Origin: UBA10364 sp905182675 | GTDB lineage: Bacteria; Bacteroidota; Bacteroidia; Flavobacteriales; Schleiferiaceae | Direction of reading: 5' to 3' | NCBI GenBank assembly: GCA_963933975.1 | Contig: CAWVWE010000003.1 | Coordinates: forward strand, 1-64,000 | Length of the DNA: 64,000 bases | In this document: one piece after another, positions 35,393 through 43,105 of the stretch | How the letters are laid out: each line of letters begins with the position of its first letter | Numbering within the stretch: the stretch's first letter is position 1 | The notes under the pieces: generated by a model | The model's input: only the letters and a program-made list of their open reading frames with translations | Told to the model about the DNA's origin: nothing | The model's database searches: none | Translations under genes and position numbers: made by a program

Positions 35393-37252
35393 ATGGAGCA
35401 GTTCATTGTATCAGCACGTAAATATAGACCACAAGCCTTTGAATCCGTGGTTGGTCAGTCGCATATTACGGACACTTTATTGAAAAGTGTACAGAGCGAC
35501 CATCTTGCTCAGGCTTTGCTATTCTGCGGCCCAAGAGGGGTTGGCAAGACTACATGTGCACGAATTTTAGCGAAAGTAATTAATTCGGGTGTCGAACTCA
35601 ACGACGATGAGCTGGCGCTGAATATCTTTGAACTGGATGCCGCATCCAACAACTCTGTCGATGATATAAGACGATTGATTGATCAGGTTCGGTTCGCACC
35701 GCAGACGGGAAAATTTAAAGTTTATATTATTGATGAGGTTCACATGTTGAGCCAACAAGCCTTTAATGCCTTTTTAAAAACATTAGAAGAGCCTCCAGCG
35801 CATGCCATCTTTATCTTAGCAACGACAGAAAAGCACAAGATCATACCCACCATTCTTTCTCGTTGTCAAATATTTGATTTCAAAAGAATTACAGTAGAAG
35901 ATATTGCAAATCACTTGGCCTATGTTGCCACCCAGGAAGGAATACAAGCAGAACCTGAGGCGTTGCATATGATTGCGGAGAAAGCGGATGGCGCATTGCG
36001 AGATGCACTGAGTCTCTTCGACCGTATGGTCAGTTTTTCTGGAGACACCCTCACTTATGCTCAGGTGGTGGAAGTGCTTGATATTCTTGACTACGATTAC
36101 TTTTTTAAAACCATAGACCTTGCCCAAGGAGTCAATTACCCTGATTTATTATTACTTTATAATGAAGTCTTGGAAAAAGGATTTAATGGACATGAGTTTG
36201 TAGTGGGTATGTCCAAGCACTTTAGAGATTTACTGGTTGCACGCGAGCCTAAGACAGTGCAACTTTTAGAGGTAGGTCCGGCCATAAAGCAGCGCTACTT
36301 ATCGCAAAGTTCACAGAGTGCTACCCGGTTTTTACTGCATGGACTTAAGGTGTTTAATGATCTAGACAGTCAGTATAAGATGTCAAGTCAACCAAGAATA
36401 TTGGTGGAATTAGGACTACTTAAATTAATTGAGTTCATCTCACAAGAAAAAAAAAAATCTCGACCGAACGCAATAACCAGCACTGATCAATCGACGGACG
36501 ACTACCTACCGGATACGCTACCAAGAAGAGGCCAGCCGCTACCAGAACCAAAGGTCCCTGAAAAACTAGTTTCAAGCGCCGTTTCCGGCAATAAACGGTC
36601 ATTAGACTCCGCAGTGGATAATTCTTCGGAAACGAATCTTACTCCGAGAGCTGACCTTGGTAGCGCTTTTGGAGAAGCACCTGTCACTCAAGATATTGAA
36701 GATAAAAAACCCATAAAAGAAGAGCCTTCCTCAACAAAACCTGTAGCTGCTAGAAAAAGAAGAAAAGCAGGCTCCGGCGGACTTTCTCTAATGGATGCTA
36801 TGAACGAGCTGGGCGCATCTGATACAAAAATTGAGCACAGTCAAAGCGAAAGTGATGATGATCAGACGCCTGTAGTTCAAGAAGGACCGCAAAGTGTCTT
36901 TAACGACCATGAGCTTAAATCAGCCCTTGAGGTTTACGCAAAGCAACGCCATGTCAAAACAGCCATGAGAAGTCTTTTTCTTGCTCAAACGCCAAAAATT
37001 ATTGACAAAAACACCTTAGAGATTGAACTGGACAATAATATTCAGTTGGGCTATTTTAATGATGAGCAAAAACAATTGGTGCCTTATTTACGTGAAAAGT
37101 TGAATAACTTTTCATTACGATTTGAGATTAAAATGGTCGCGAGTGAGCAAGTAAAAAAACTCTATTTGCCCGAGGAGAAATTCAAACATATGGCCGAGAA
37201 AAATCCTCATTTGGTCTATTTGAGACAGAAAATAAATACTGATCTAGAATAA
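35393..37252 (+). CDS. dnaX: DNA polymerase III subunit gamma/tau
   Basis: A 619-residue clamp-loader ATPase. Walker A GPRGVGKTT at 46-54, DEVH Walker B at 114-117, and the SRC sensor motif at 156-158. The Cys4 zinc module that normally sits between Walker A and Walker B is absent: the stretch VINSGVELNDDELAL replaces it, as I recall for Flavobacteriia. Residues about 1-355 hold domains I-III; the tail (about 356-619) is acidic and Lys/Pro-rich, then a folded end that would contact the polymerase. An 11-adenine run at codons 352-355 separates the two parts and may allow a short gamma form by slippage. The next gene overlaps its stop by 1 base. Confidence 0.95.
   Translation: MEQFIVSARKYRPQAFESVVGQSHITDTLLKSVQSDHLAQALLFCGPRGVGKTTCARILAKVINSGVELNDDELALNIFELDAASNNSVDDIRRLIDQVRFAPQTGKFKVYIIDEVHMLSQQAFNAFLKTLEEPPAHAIFILATTEKHKIIPTILSRCQIFDFKRITVEDIANHLAYVATQEGIQAEPEALHMIAEKADGALRDALSLFDRMVSFSGDTLTYAQVVEVLDILDYDYFFKTIDLAQGVNYPDLLLLYNEVLEKGFNGHEFVVGMSKHFRDLLVAREPKTVQLLEVGPAIKQRYLSQSSQSATRFLLHGLKVFNDLDSQYKMSSQPRILVELGLLKLIEFISQEKKKSRPNAITSTDQSTDDYLPDTLPRRGQPLPEPKVPEKLVSSAVSGNKRSLDSAVDNSSETNLTPRADLGSAFGEAPVTQDIEDKKPIKEEPSSTKPVAARKRRKAGSGGLSLMDAMNELGASDTKIEHSQSESDDDQTPVVQEGPQSVFNDHELKSALEVYAKQRHVKTAMRSLFLAQTPKIIDKNTLEIELDNNIQLGYFNDEQKQLVPYLREKLNNFSLRFEIKMVASEQVKKLYLPEEKFKHMAEKNPHLVYLRQKINTDLE
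36447..36457 (+). promoter_or_regulatory. A11 slippage site in dnaX (predicted gamma-form switch)
   Basis: Eleven adenines in a row covering the last two bases of the Glu352 codon and Lys353-Lys355. In the -1 frame the reading continues for 9 codons to a TGA, and in the +1 frame for 5 codons to a TAA. The position is at the end of the conserved clamp-loader core. Thermus dnaX uses a run of 9 adenines for transcriptional slippage and E. coli uses A AAA AAG for ribosomal frameshifting. Confidence 0.6.
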
Positions 37253-38115
37253 TGAAACGCCGCCTGATTGTCTTAGGACTCCTTTTTTTAAGTTTCCAGA
37301 GCCAGGCTCAGTTCGCTTGGTGGAATAATCAGCACAGCTGGGACGGCACGACCCCTTGGACAGAGTACATGAACTATGCTCATGCCTATCTAGGCCCTAA
37401 TGCACTGCCTATACCTTCTTTTATAGATGAAGATCAAAGTTATTTCCAAAGCAACACACAGCATAGTTTTAGACGTGACGACCAGTTTCATAGTTGGCAT
37501 AATGAGCTTTTTTGGAGACGAGGACATACGCGCTTTCAAATTAAACACCAGAGCCTAGAATATTTCAAAACAAGTAATGACGTTAGAGACCTCAGGGTCT
37601 CACGAGGTGAAACGGGAAAAGGTGTTCAAGCAGGTGACTTCTTATTCAATGTCAGTACCAGACTTTTCGCGAATTCAAAGATGGAGATTCACTTAACAGC
37701 CCACACCAAAACAGCGGCTGGACCACTCTCTGATGCACGGTTTACCGATGCCCCCGGTTATGGTTATTTCTTCAGTGGAATTCATCATTTACAGAGCAAT
37801 TGGGGAAATAGTGTACAAAAACACTCTTTTCAATGGGATGCGGGGTTCCAGGTATATCAAACCATGTGGATTGCCTATCCACAGAACGACGGATTTCTAG
37901 GTAACATCAAGTGGTCTGCAGAGGTTGAAGAGTGGCAATACAGTGCTGCGATACGAAGCTTTACAGGATATTTCTTAGACGGAGATTGGCCGCGAATTTT
38001 AGACCTTAAGGTCTCGAAGGTCTGGAATAAGCATCAAATACAACTTTACACCACTTTGGGTATAAACGACTATCCTTTTGTCTTTTCAGGTATTGGATGG
38101 AAACGCTATTTTTAG
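37252..38115 (+). CDS. exported outer-membrane barrel-like protein coupled to dnaX
   Basis: A 287-residue protein with a signal peptide (MKRRLIVLGLLFLSF, cleavage near QSQAQ at 20). The mature start FAWWNNQHSWDGTTPW is a Trp-rich motif I associate with a Bacteroidota family of outer-membrane proteins. Alternating strands and the closing GIGWKRYF, with a terminal Phe, suggest a barrel. The ATG shares a base with the dnaX stop (TAATG), so its translation is coupled to dnaX. The link to replication is probably only genomic. It is convergent with a glycosyltransferase gene. Confidence 0.7.
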   Translation: MKRRLIVLGLLFLSFQSQAQFAWWNNQHSWDGTTPWTEYMNYAHAYLGPNALPIPSFIDEDQSYFQSNTQHSFRRDDQFHSWHNELFWRRGHTRFQIKHQSLEYFKTSNDVRDLRVSRGETGKGVQAGDFLFNVSTRLFANSKMEIHLTAHTKTAAGPLSDARFTDAPGYGYFFSGIHHLQSNWGNSVQKHSFQWDAGFQVYQTMWIAYPQNDGFLGNIKWSAEVEEWQYSAAIRSFTGYFLDGDWPRILDLKVSKVWNKHQIQLYTTLGINDYPFVFSGIGWKRYF

Positions 38116-38951
38116 GCAAGCAGCCAGATTCTAAGTCTCAGTTTTAATGGGATATTACATTTTTTCGCAGCCTCTTTTATCTTTGACTTCCATTGATTCC
38201 TACCGCGTTGATCTCCGCGTTTTTTATAGGTGCGTGCTGCTTCATAGGCCTTTCTAACCTTGTATAGCGCAAATTGTGTTTCCGTCAAAAAACCATTTTG
38301 TAGCGCATCATCAACCGCCTCGAAAACCTTAAGATAATGGTCATCTAAATCTTGCGTCATACCATAGTCCACGCGATATAACGTCCCTATTTGAGGTATT
38401 TTTCTTGGATAAATACCTTTGGAAAAAAGTCTTAAATATGCCCCTACATCCTCTTGCATAGATCTGTTTTGTTCCCATTGAAAAGCAAGAGTATTCCTCA
38501 TAACTACAGTGCTGGGTACGATCGGATTATATGCAAGGAAATCCTCTATGGAGCCCACTTTTGGACAAGATCTTCTCCGCTTGTTCTCTCCATCCCATTC
38601 CAAGATTGGTGTATAGAACCAACTCGTGTTTTCATGTGTACGCAGCGCTTTTACAGCAACTTCTAGCTTAGTCGATACCCATAAATCATCAGCATCTAAA
38701 AAAGCATAGGCTTCTCCAGTGGCAAGTTCCATTCCAGAGTTTCTGGCCGAGCCAAGTCCCAGATTCGACTGTGCCAGTAACTTGATTGGCAAGCCATTAA
38801 ATTGATTTACCACGTCAGATGTCCGATCAGTAGATCCATCATCTACCACAATAACTTCATAAGGCGCACTGGTTTGATCCAAAACACTTTGCAGTGTTTG
38901 CTCAATGGTCGATGCCGCATTAAAGGCAGGAATGATAACAGATATACGCAT
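38112..38951 (-). CDS. family 2 glycosyltransferase
   Basis: A 279-residue GT-A fold enzyme: VIIPAFNAAST at 5-15, the VVDDGSTD nucleotide-binding segment at 35-42, and the metal-binding DADD at 86-89. The C-terminus is basic and may lie at the membrane. It starts directly after the stop of the sulfotransferase-glycosyltransferase fusion, with no gap, so the two are one transcript and likely act on the same glycan. Donor and acceptor are unknown. Confidence 0.85.
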   Translation of the reverse strand: MRISVIIPAFNAASTIEQTLQSVLDQTSAPYEVIVVDDGSTDRTSDVVNQFNGLPIKLLAQSNLGLGSARNSGMELATGEAYAFLDADDLWVSTKLEVAVKALRTHENTSWFYTPILEWDGENKRRRSCPKVGSIEDFLAYNPIVPSTVVMRNTLAFQWEQNRSMQEDVGAYLRLFSKGIYPRKIPQIGTLYRVDYGMTQDLDDHYLKVFEAVDDALQNGFLTETQFALYKVRKAYEAARTYKKRGDQRGRNQWKSKIKEAAKKCNIPLKLRLRIWLLA

Positions 38952-40724
38952 TTAATGGGGGAAAAAAGTTTTAGGAAACAACCTAGCAGCTAACTTCTTA
39001 ACGGGCTTTTTAAGACCCAAGACAATAAAGATTTGGCCCGTTATTTTTATCAGACCATTTTTCAAAATATAGGCCAATAAGCCTTTTCTATACATGGTAA
39101 AGGAATGGTATAACCTGATGTTGTTCTTTACAACATCTGATGTACGAGCCATCGAGAACACGTTCGCGGCCCACCACATAGCGACCTGAGCACGTGCCTT
39201 TTGCAATGTTTCTAATGGAACCCAGTTATTTCGCTCGAAAACGGCATACATGTTCAATATCTCATCAAACGCAGTGTAAGACGCAATCGCTCTATTGCGT
39301 TGTGTATGCTCGTGAAATCTAAATTTGTTTCGCGGTTGCGCATGAAAAACGACATCCCCTTCTTGCAATAGTCTGGCATAAAATAACCAATCTCCATTGA
39401 GCTTCCATGTCACCTCAGGGGTCCCCACTCTATCAAATACAGCCTTTCTAAACAGCGCTCCGCTAGCATTAGGAATCGTATTCGAAAAAACCATGGTAGT
39501 CGCTACTTCGTGGGGTCCATTGGCAGTGAAATCATTAGACCAGCGTGAAGCATCTCCAAAAATAAAACTATAATCATCTTTAAAATCCCTCAGGAATTCG
39601 CCACTCTCATCTACAAGATGACTATGGCTATAAGTGATCACCGCATTTTCGTTTGACTCCAGGGCATGAACGTGTAGGGCCAGCATATCTAAATCACAAG
39701 AATCATCGCTCTCTGCAATCCAGAGGTATTTTCCTTTTGCCCATGCAGCACCTTTTTTCCATTGTGCAAAAGGACTTCCTGAATTGTGTTCGTTAAACGA
39801 GTGTGATACTCGGTGGTCGCTTTCCGCATAATGAAGTAAAATCTCACGGCTATTATCCGGGGACTTATCATCCATAAGAAGGACCTCTATACTTCCATAG
39901 GACTGTTTTAATATGGACTCAATACGCTGCTGTAAAAAAGGAGCGTGGTTATAGTTAGGCACGATCACACTGACCAGTGGACCTTCTGTCGGTAAGTCCA
40001 ATTTTTTAACAGGAGCCGGTTCTTTAGTTATTCGATCAGACTTTCTCTTAAAACCAATCATTTGGCCAGGACGGACACGGATAAATTGATAAAGAGAGAA
40101 CCAGGTCTTACGCTGTAGCATTTCATCTTCACTAACCAAATCACTGTATTTCACAACCTTATGTTCCACACCTGAATTACGAATATTCACCGCTGCAGCT
40201 TCATTGTAGCTGCGCACTAATGCCAAGGCAGCTTCCTCCGTTAAATTACTCTGGGCTTCGTCTTCCTTAAGCTGTCTGCGCATCAAACTCCGAGCCACCT
40301 CATGCTCGTCACGCAATACCCAAACCACCTGAGCTTCAGGAAATCGTTTGACCCACCATGGCAACGTGTAACAAAGCCGAGGATCTTTCAATCCCCATTT
40401 GCCACTATAACTTGCTTTTAATGTGGCTAAACGACCGCTATAATGCTTTAAATGAGCGCCAAAAAGATCCTCGCGACTTAAGTCTTGCTCAAATAACGGC
40501 ATATTGTCTTTCAAATCATCTTGGGTCGGTGGTTGCCACCAAGACGCATCCGAGGCACTAAAAAGTCGTTCATTTAGATCAACAGCGTACAATGCTTCAG
40601 CGTTGTGATCACGTATAGCCCCCATGTATACTCCAGCTTCGTTCAATGCACGTGCAACCATGGACGTACCAGAGCGGTGCATACCTAGGATCAAAACCGG
40701 GCGTTGATAATTGGGTTTATTCAT
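38952..40724 (-). CDS. sulfotransferase-glycosyltransferase (GT2) fusion
   Basis: A 590-residue two-domain enzyme. Residues 1-220 are a PAPS-dependent sulfotransferase, with the phosphate loop GMHRSGTSM at 14-22 and the 3'-phosphate region VLRDEHEVARSL at 136-147. Residues about 248-480 are a GT-A glycosyltransferase with VSVIVPNYN at 251-259, MDDKSPDN at 284-291 and an AESDD metal motif at 337-341. A helical C-terminal part follows. I start at the ATG at 40724; a TTG 27 bp upstream would overlap the divergent sulfotransferase gene. It would couple sugar addition to sulfation. Order of action is inferred. Confidence 0.82.
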   Translation of the reverse strand: MNKPNYQRPVLILGMHRSGTSMVARALNEAGVYMGAIRDHNAEALYAVDLNERLFSASDASWWQPPTQDDLKDNMPLFEQDLSREDLFGAHLKHYSGRLATLKASYSGKWGLKDPRLCYTLPWWVKRFPEAQVVWVLRDEHEVARSLMRRQLKEDEAQSNLTEEAALALVRSYNEAAAVNIRNSGVEHKVVKYSDLVSEDEMLQRKTWFSLYQFIRVRPGQMIGFKRKSDRITKEPAPVKKLDLPTEGPLVSVIVPNYNHAPFLQQRIESILKQSYGSIEVLLMDDKSPDNSREILLHYAESDHRVSHSFNEHNSGSPFAQWKKGAAWAKGKYLWIAESDDSCDLDMLALHVHALESNENAVITYSHSHLVDESGEFLRDFKDDYSFIFGDASRWSNDFTANGPHEVATTMVFSNTIPNASGALFRKAVFDRVGTPEVTWKLNGDWLFYARLLQEGDVVFHAQPRNKFRFHEHTQRNRAIASYTAFDEILNMYAVFERNNWVPLETLQKARAQVAMWWAANVFSMARTSDVVKNNIRLYHSFTMYRKGLLAYILKNGLIKITGQIFIVLGLKKPVKKLAARLFPKTFFPH

Positions 40725-40738
40725 GTATTTTCGAGCCA

Positions 40739-41491
40739 ATGCGGAATTCAAAGAAACTCGTTTTTATTCACATCCCAAAAACTGCGGGGACATCCTTGCG
40801 ATTATTGCTGGAAAGTAATTATCCTGAGGACAAACGATGTGCTATTTATTCTCATGATAATCTAGATGACGCTTTAACAAAAGCGTTAGATGATCCTAAA
40901 ATTCTTTGTATTTATGGACATTTCCCATTAAGACCGGTGATTATTGCCTCAAATGCTACGGTAGTCACACTTTTCCGAGCGCCTATTGCACGTTCTATAT
41001 CTCATTACAATCACTACCAAAAACGCATGAATGAAAAGCATGAGCAGCTCATGCAAGGCATTGATACTCCTGATGATTTCACACGACTGATACAGAGTAA
41101 CAACCGCCAAACCGCTTTCTTGAGTGGGTATTTGAATCAAAAAGAGTTTTTACAAGATCCCCATGCGCTCGAAAAAGCATTGGCACATTTCGAAAGATTA
41201 GACGCCGTAGGTTTTACAGAGCATTACGCTGCTTCTATAGCATACTTTGGAGAACTTTTTAATTGGAAAAACACCTTGGTAGAACACCATAATTCAGGCA
41301 GCAAGAAAAATGAAGGTGATCAAAGCGTCTGGGAGAGCATGAACAAACAAGATCTCCCTCTTTATCAATCAGCCATAGAACGATTCGCTCCTCTATTAAA
41401 AAACTACCAGGGACTTCCTGCTAAAACTCCCAAGAAAACTTTTTTACCGAAGGTCAAAGACTACCTACGTACTCTGAGTTCGAAATTCTGA
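40739..41491 (+). CDS. sulfotransferase family protein
   Basis: A 250-residue protein with the PAPS-binding loop FIHIPKTAGTSL at 9-20 and the downstream TLFRAPIARSISHY segment (3'-phosphate binding), as in heparan/chondroitin-type sulfotransferase families. The ATG at 40739 lies 14 bp from the divergent fusion-gene start. An earlier in-frame start would run through that gene. It probably sulfates a sugar hydroxyl of a surface or exported glycan, together with the neighbouring enzymes. The 3' end overlaps lptB by 31 bp on the other strand. Confidence 0.83.
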   Translation: MRNSKKLVFIHIPKTAGTSLRLLLESNYPEDKRCAIYSHDNLDDALTKALDDPKILCIYGHFPLRPVIIASNATVVTLFRAPIARSISHYNHYQKRMNEKHEQLMQGIDTPDDFTRLIQSNNRQTAFLSGYLNQKEFLQDPHALEKALAHFERLDAVGFTEHYAASIAYFGELFNWKNTLVEHHNSGSKKNEGDQSVWESMNKQDLPLYQSAIERFAPLLKNYQGLPAKTPKKTFLPKVKDYLRTLSSKF

Positions 41492-42192
41492 CCCAAATAC
41501 ACACGTCTTACCTGTTCGTCTGAAGCTAATTCCTCTGCCGTTCCGCTCTTAAGTATTTTACCCTCAAACATTAGATACGTGCGGTCAGTTATGGCTAAAG
41601 TCTCTTGTACGTTGTGATCCGTAATGAGTATTCCAATATTCTTAGCCTTAAGTCCCGCTACTATTTCTTGAATATCCTCCACGGCGATTGGGTCCACTCC
41701 AGCAAAAGGCTCATCCAACAAGATGAATTTAGGCTTTGTAGCTAACGCCCTTGCTATTTCAGTTCTACGGCGTTCACCACCGCTGAGTAAATCACCCCTT
41801 GTTTTACGAATGCGCTGCAATCCAAACTCATCCAATAACTCCTCTAAGCGGTCTCTTTGATCAGATTTAGTAAGCTTGGTCATTTCTAGTACACCCGTAA
41901 TATTATCTTCCACACTGAGTTTTCTGAACACAGAAGCTTCCTGAGCTAAGTATCCAATCCCCATTTGAGCACGTTTGTACATGGGAAGCTTTTCAATAGG
42001 GACACCGTCTAACAATACATGACCGCTAAACGGCCGTATAAGTCCAACGACAGAATAAAAACTTGTTGTTTTACCCGCGCCATTAGGGCCTAAAAGGCCT
42101 ACGATTTCACCCTGGTTTACTTCAAAACTCACGTCATTAACTACGGTTCTTGAGCGGTACTTCTTGACAATATTTTTCGCTTCTAGTTTCAT
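41461..42192 (-). CDS. lptB: LPS export ABC transporter ATPase LptB
   Basis: A 243-residue ABC ATPase: Walker A GPNGAGKTT at 35-43, signature LLSGGERRR near 136-144, and DEPFAGVDP in Walker B. The GYLAQEASVFRKLSVEDNI stretch is the LptB type. It drives LPS transport by LptFG from the inner membrane to the cell surface. The start overlaps the tatC stop by 4 bp, and the 3' end overlaps the sulfotransferase gene on the other strand. Confidence 0.95.
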   Translation of the reverse strand: MKLEAKNIVKKYRSRTVVNDVSFEVNQGEIVGLLGPNGAGKTTSFYSVVGLIRPFSGHVLLDGVPIEKLPMYKRAQMGIGYLAQEASVFRKLSVEDNITGVLEMTKLTKSDQRDRLEELLDEFGLQRIRKTRGDLLSGGERRRTEIARALATKPKFILLDEPFAGVDPIAVEDIQEIVAGLKAKNIGILITDHNVQETLAITDRTYLMFEGKILKSGTAEELASDEQVRRVYLGQNFELRVRR

Positions 42193-43004
42193 GAAGTTGC
42201 TGCCTTTTTACGCTTAACAATTCTTCTACTCACTGTAATACTGATTTGGTACAAGAACAATACCGGTAAAGTAACAAGGACTTGTGAGGCAATATCAGGA
42301 GGTGTTATAATAGCACTCAATAGTAATATTCCAATAATAGCATGTCTCCGGTAAGTTTTAAGTAATTCTGGAGTCACAACGCCAATTTTACTCAAAAAGT
42401 ATACAGCGATGGGCAACTGAAACAGTATTCCACTGGCCAAAGTAACTGAACTGACCATGGAGATGTAAGACGTCAAATCAATCCTATTGACGACCTCAGC
42501 ACTCACGGCATACGTCCCAAGAAACTGGACACTTAGTGGTACTATAATGTAGTAGCCGAAAAGCACACCTAGCATGAATAAAATTGTCGTGAATAGGATA
42601 ACCCCTTTTGAGTTTTTCCGCTCGTTTGGGTGAAGTCCCGGTAAAATAAAACGCCAGATTTCCCAAAATACATAGGGAAAAGCGACAATCATACCGGCCA
42701 CTATAGACACCCATAAATGCATTTGAAATTGACCACTCATCCTCATGTTGAGCAACTCAAACGGCATTTCCGTAAAGCAAAAGACATCACCACCTATATA
42801 GCTAGACAGTTCACAGAAAAACACATAAGTCGGAAAACCGGGCTGCTTAGGTCCAAAAATAAGCACATCAAAAACAATTGATTTTGAAAGAAAAGCAATC
42901 GTTGAAAAAACCACAATAGCAATAGATGAACGCACAAGGTGCCATCGAAGCTCACCTAAGTGGTCCAAAAAGTTCATTGCCATTCTATTTGTCGTCTTGT
43001 TCAT
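42189..43004 (-). CDS. tatC: Sec-independent protein translocase TatC
   Basis: A 271-residue protein with six membrane helices and the conserved FLDHLGELRWHLVRS start, FxLPGLHPNERK-type loop and the late PIAVYFLSKIGV region. It forms the receptor for twin-arginine signal peptides. I choose the ATG at 43004; a GTG at 43052 would add 16 residues that look non-conserved. Paired with lptB by a 4 bp overlap. tatA is not in the window. Confidence 0.92.
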   Translation of the reverse strand: MNKTTNRMAMNFLDHLGELRWHLVRSSIAIVVFSTIAFLSKSIVFDVLIFGPKQPGFPTYVFFCELSSYIGGDVFCFTEMPFELLNMRMSGQFQMHLWVSIVAGMIVAFPYVFWEIWRFILPGLHPNERKNSKGVILFTTILFMLGVLFGYYIIVPLSVQFLGTYAVSAEVVNRIDLTSYISMVSSVTLASGILFQLPIAVYFLSKIGVVTPELLKTYRRHAIIGILLLSAIITPPDIASQVLVTLPVLFLYQISITVSRRIVKRKKAATS

Positions 43005-43105
43005 AAGTATGTCGGGGTCAAAAATCCGAAAAACATTCTGTAGTACCTTCACTAGCCTTGGAAAATTCCCTTATCTTAAGAGAATAAAGTGCAAATCAAG
43101 AATAT

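Noticed and set aside
36447..36457. Sequencing error in the dnaX homopolymer
   Set aside because: With 11 adenines the 619-residue frame is intact and both sides fit DnaX, so the length is probably right, although homopolymers are error-prone.
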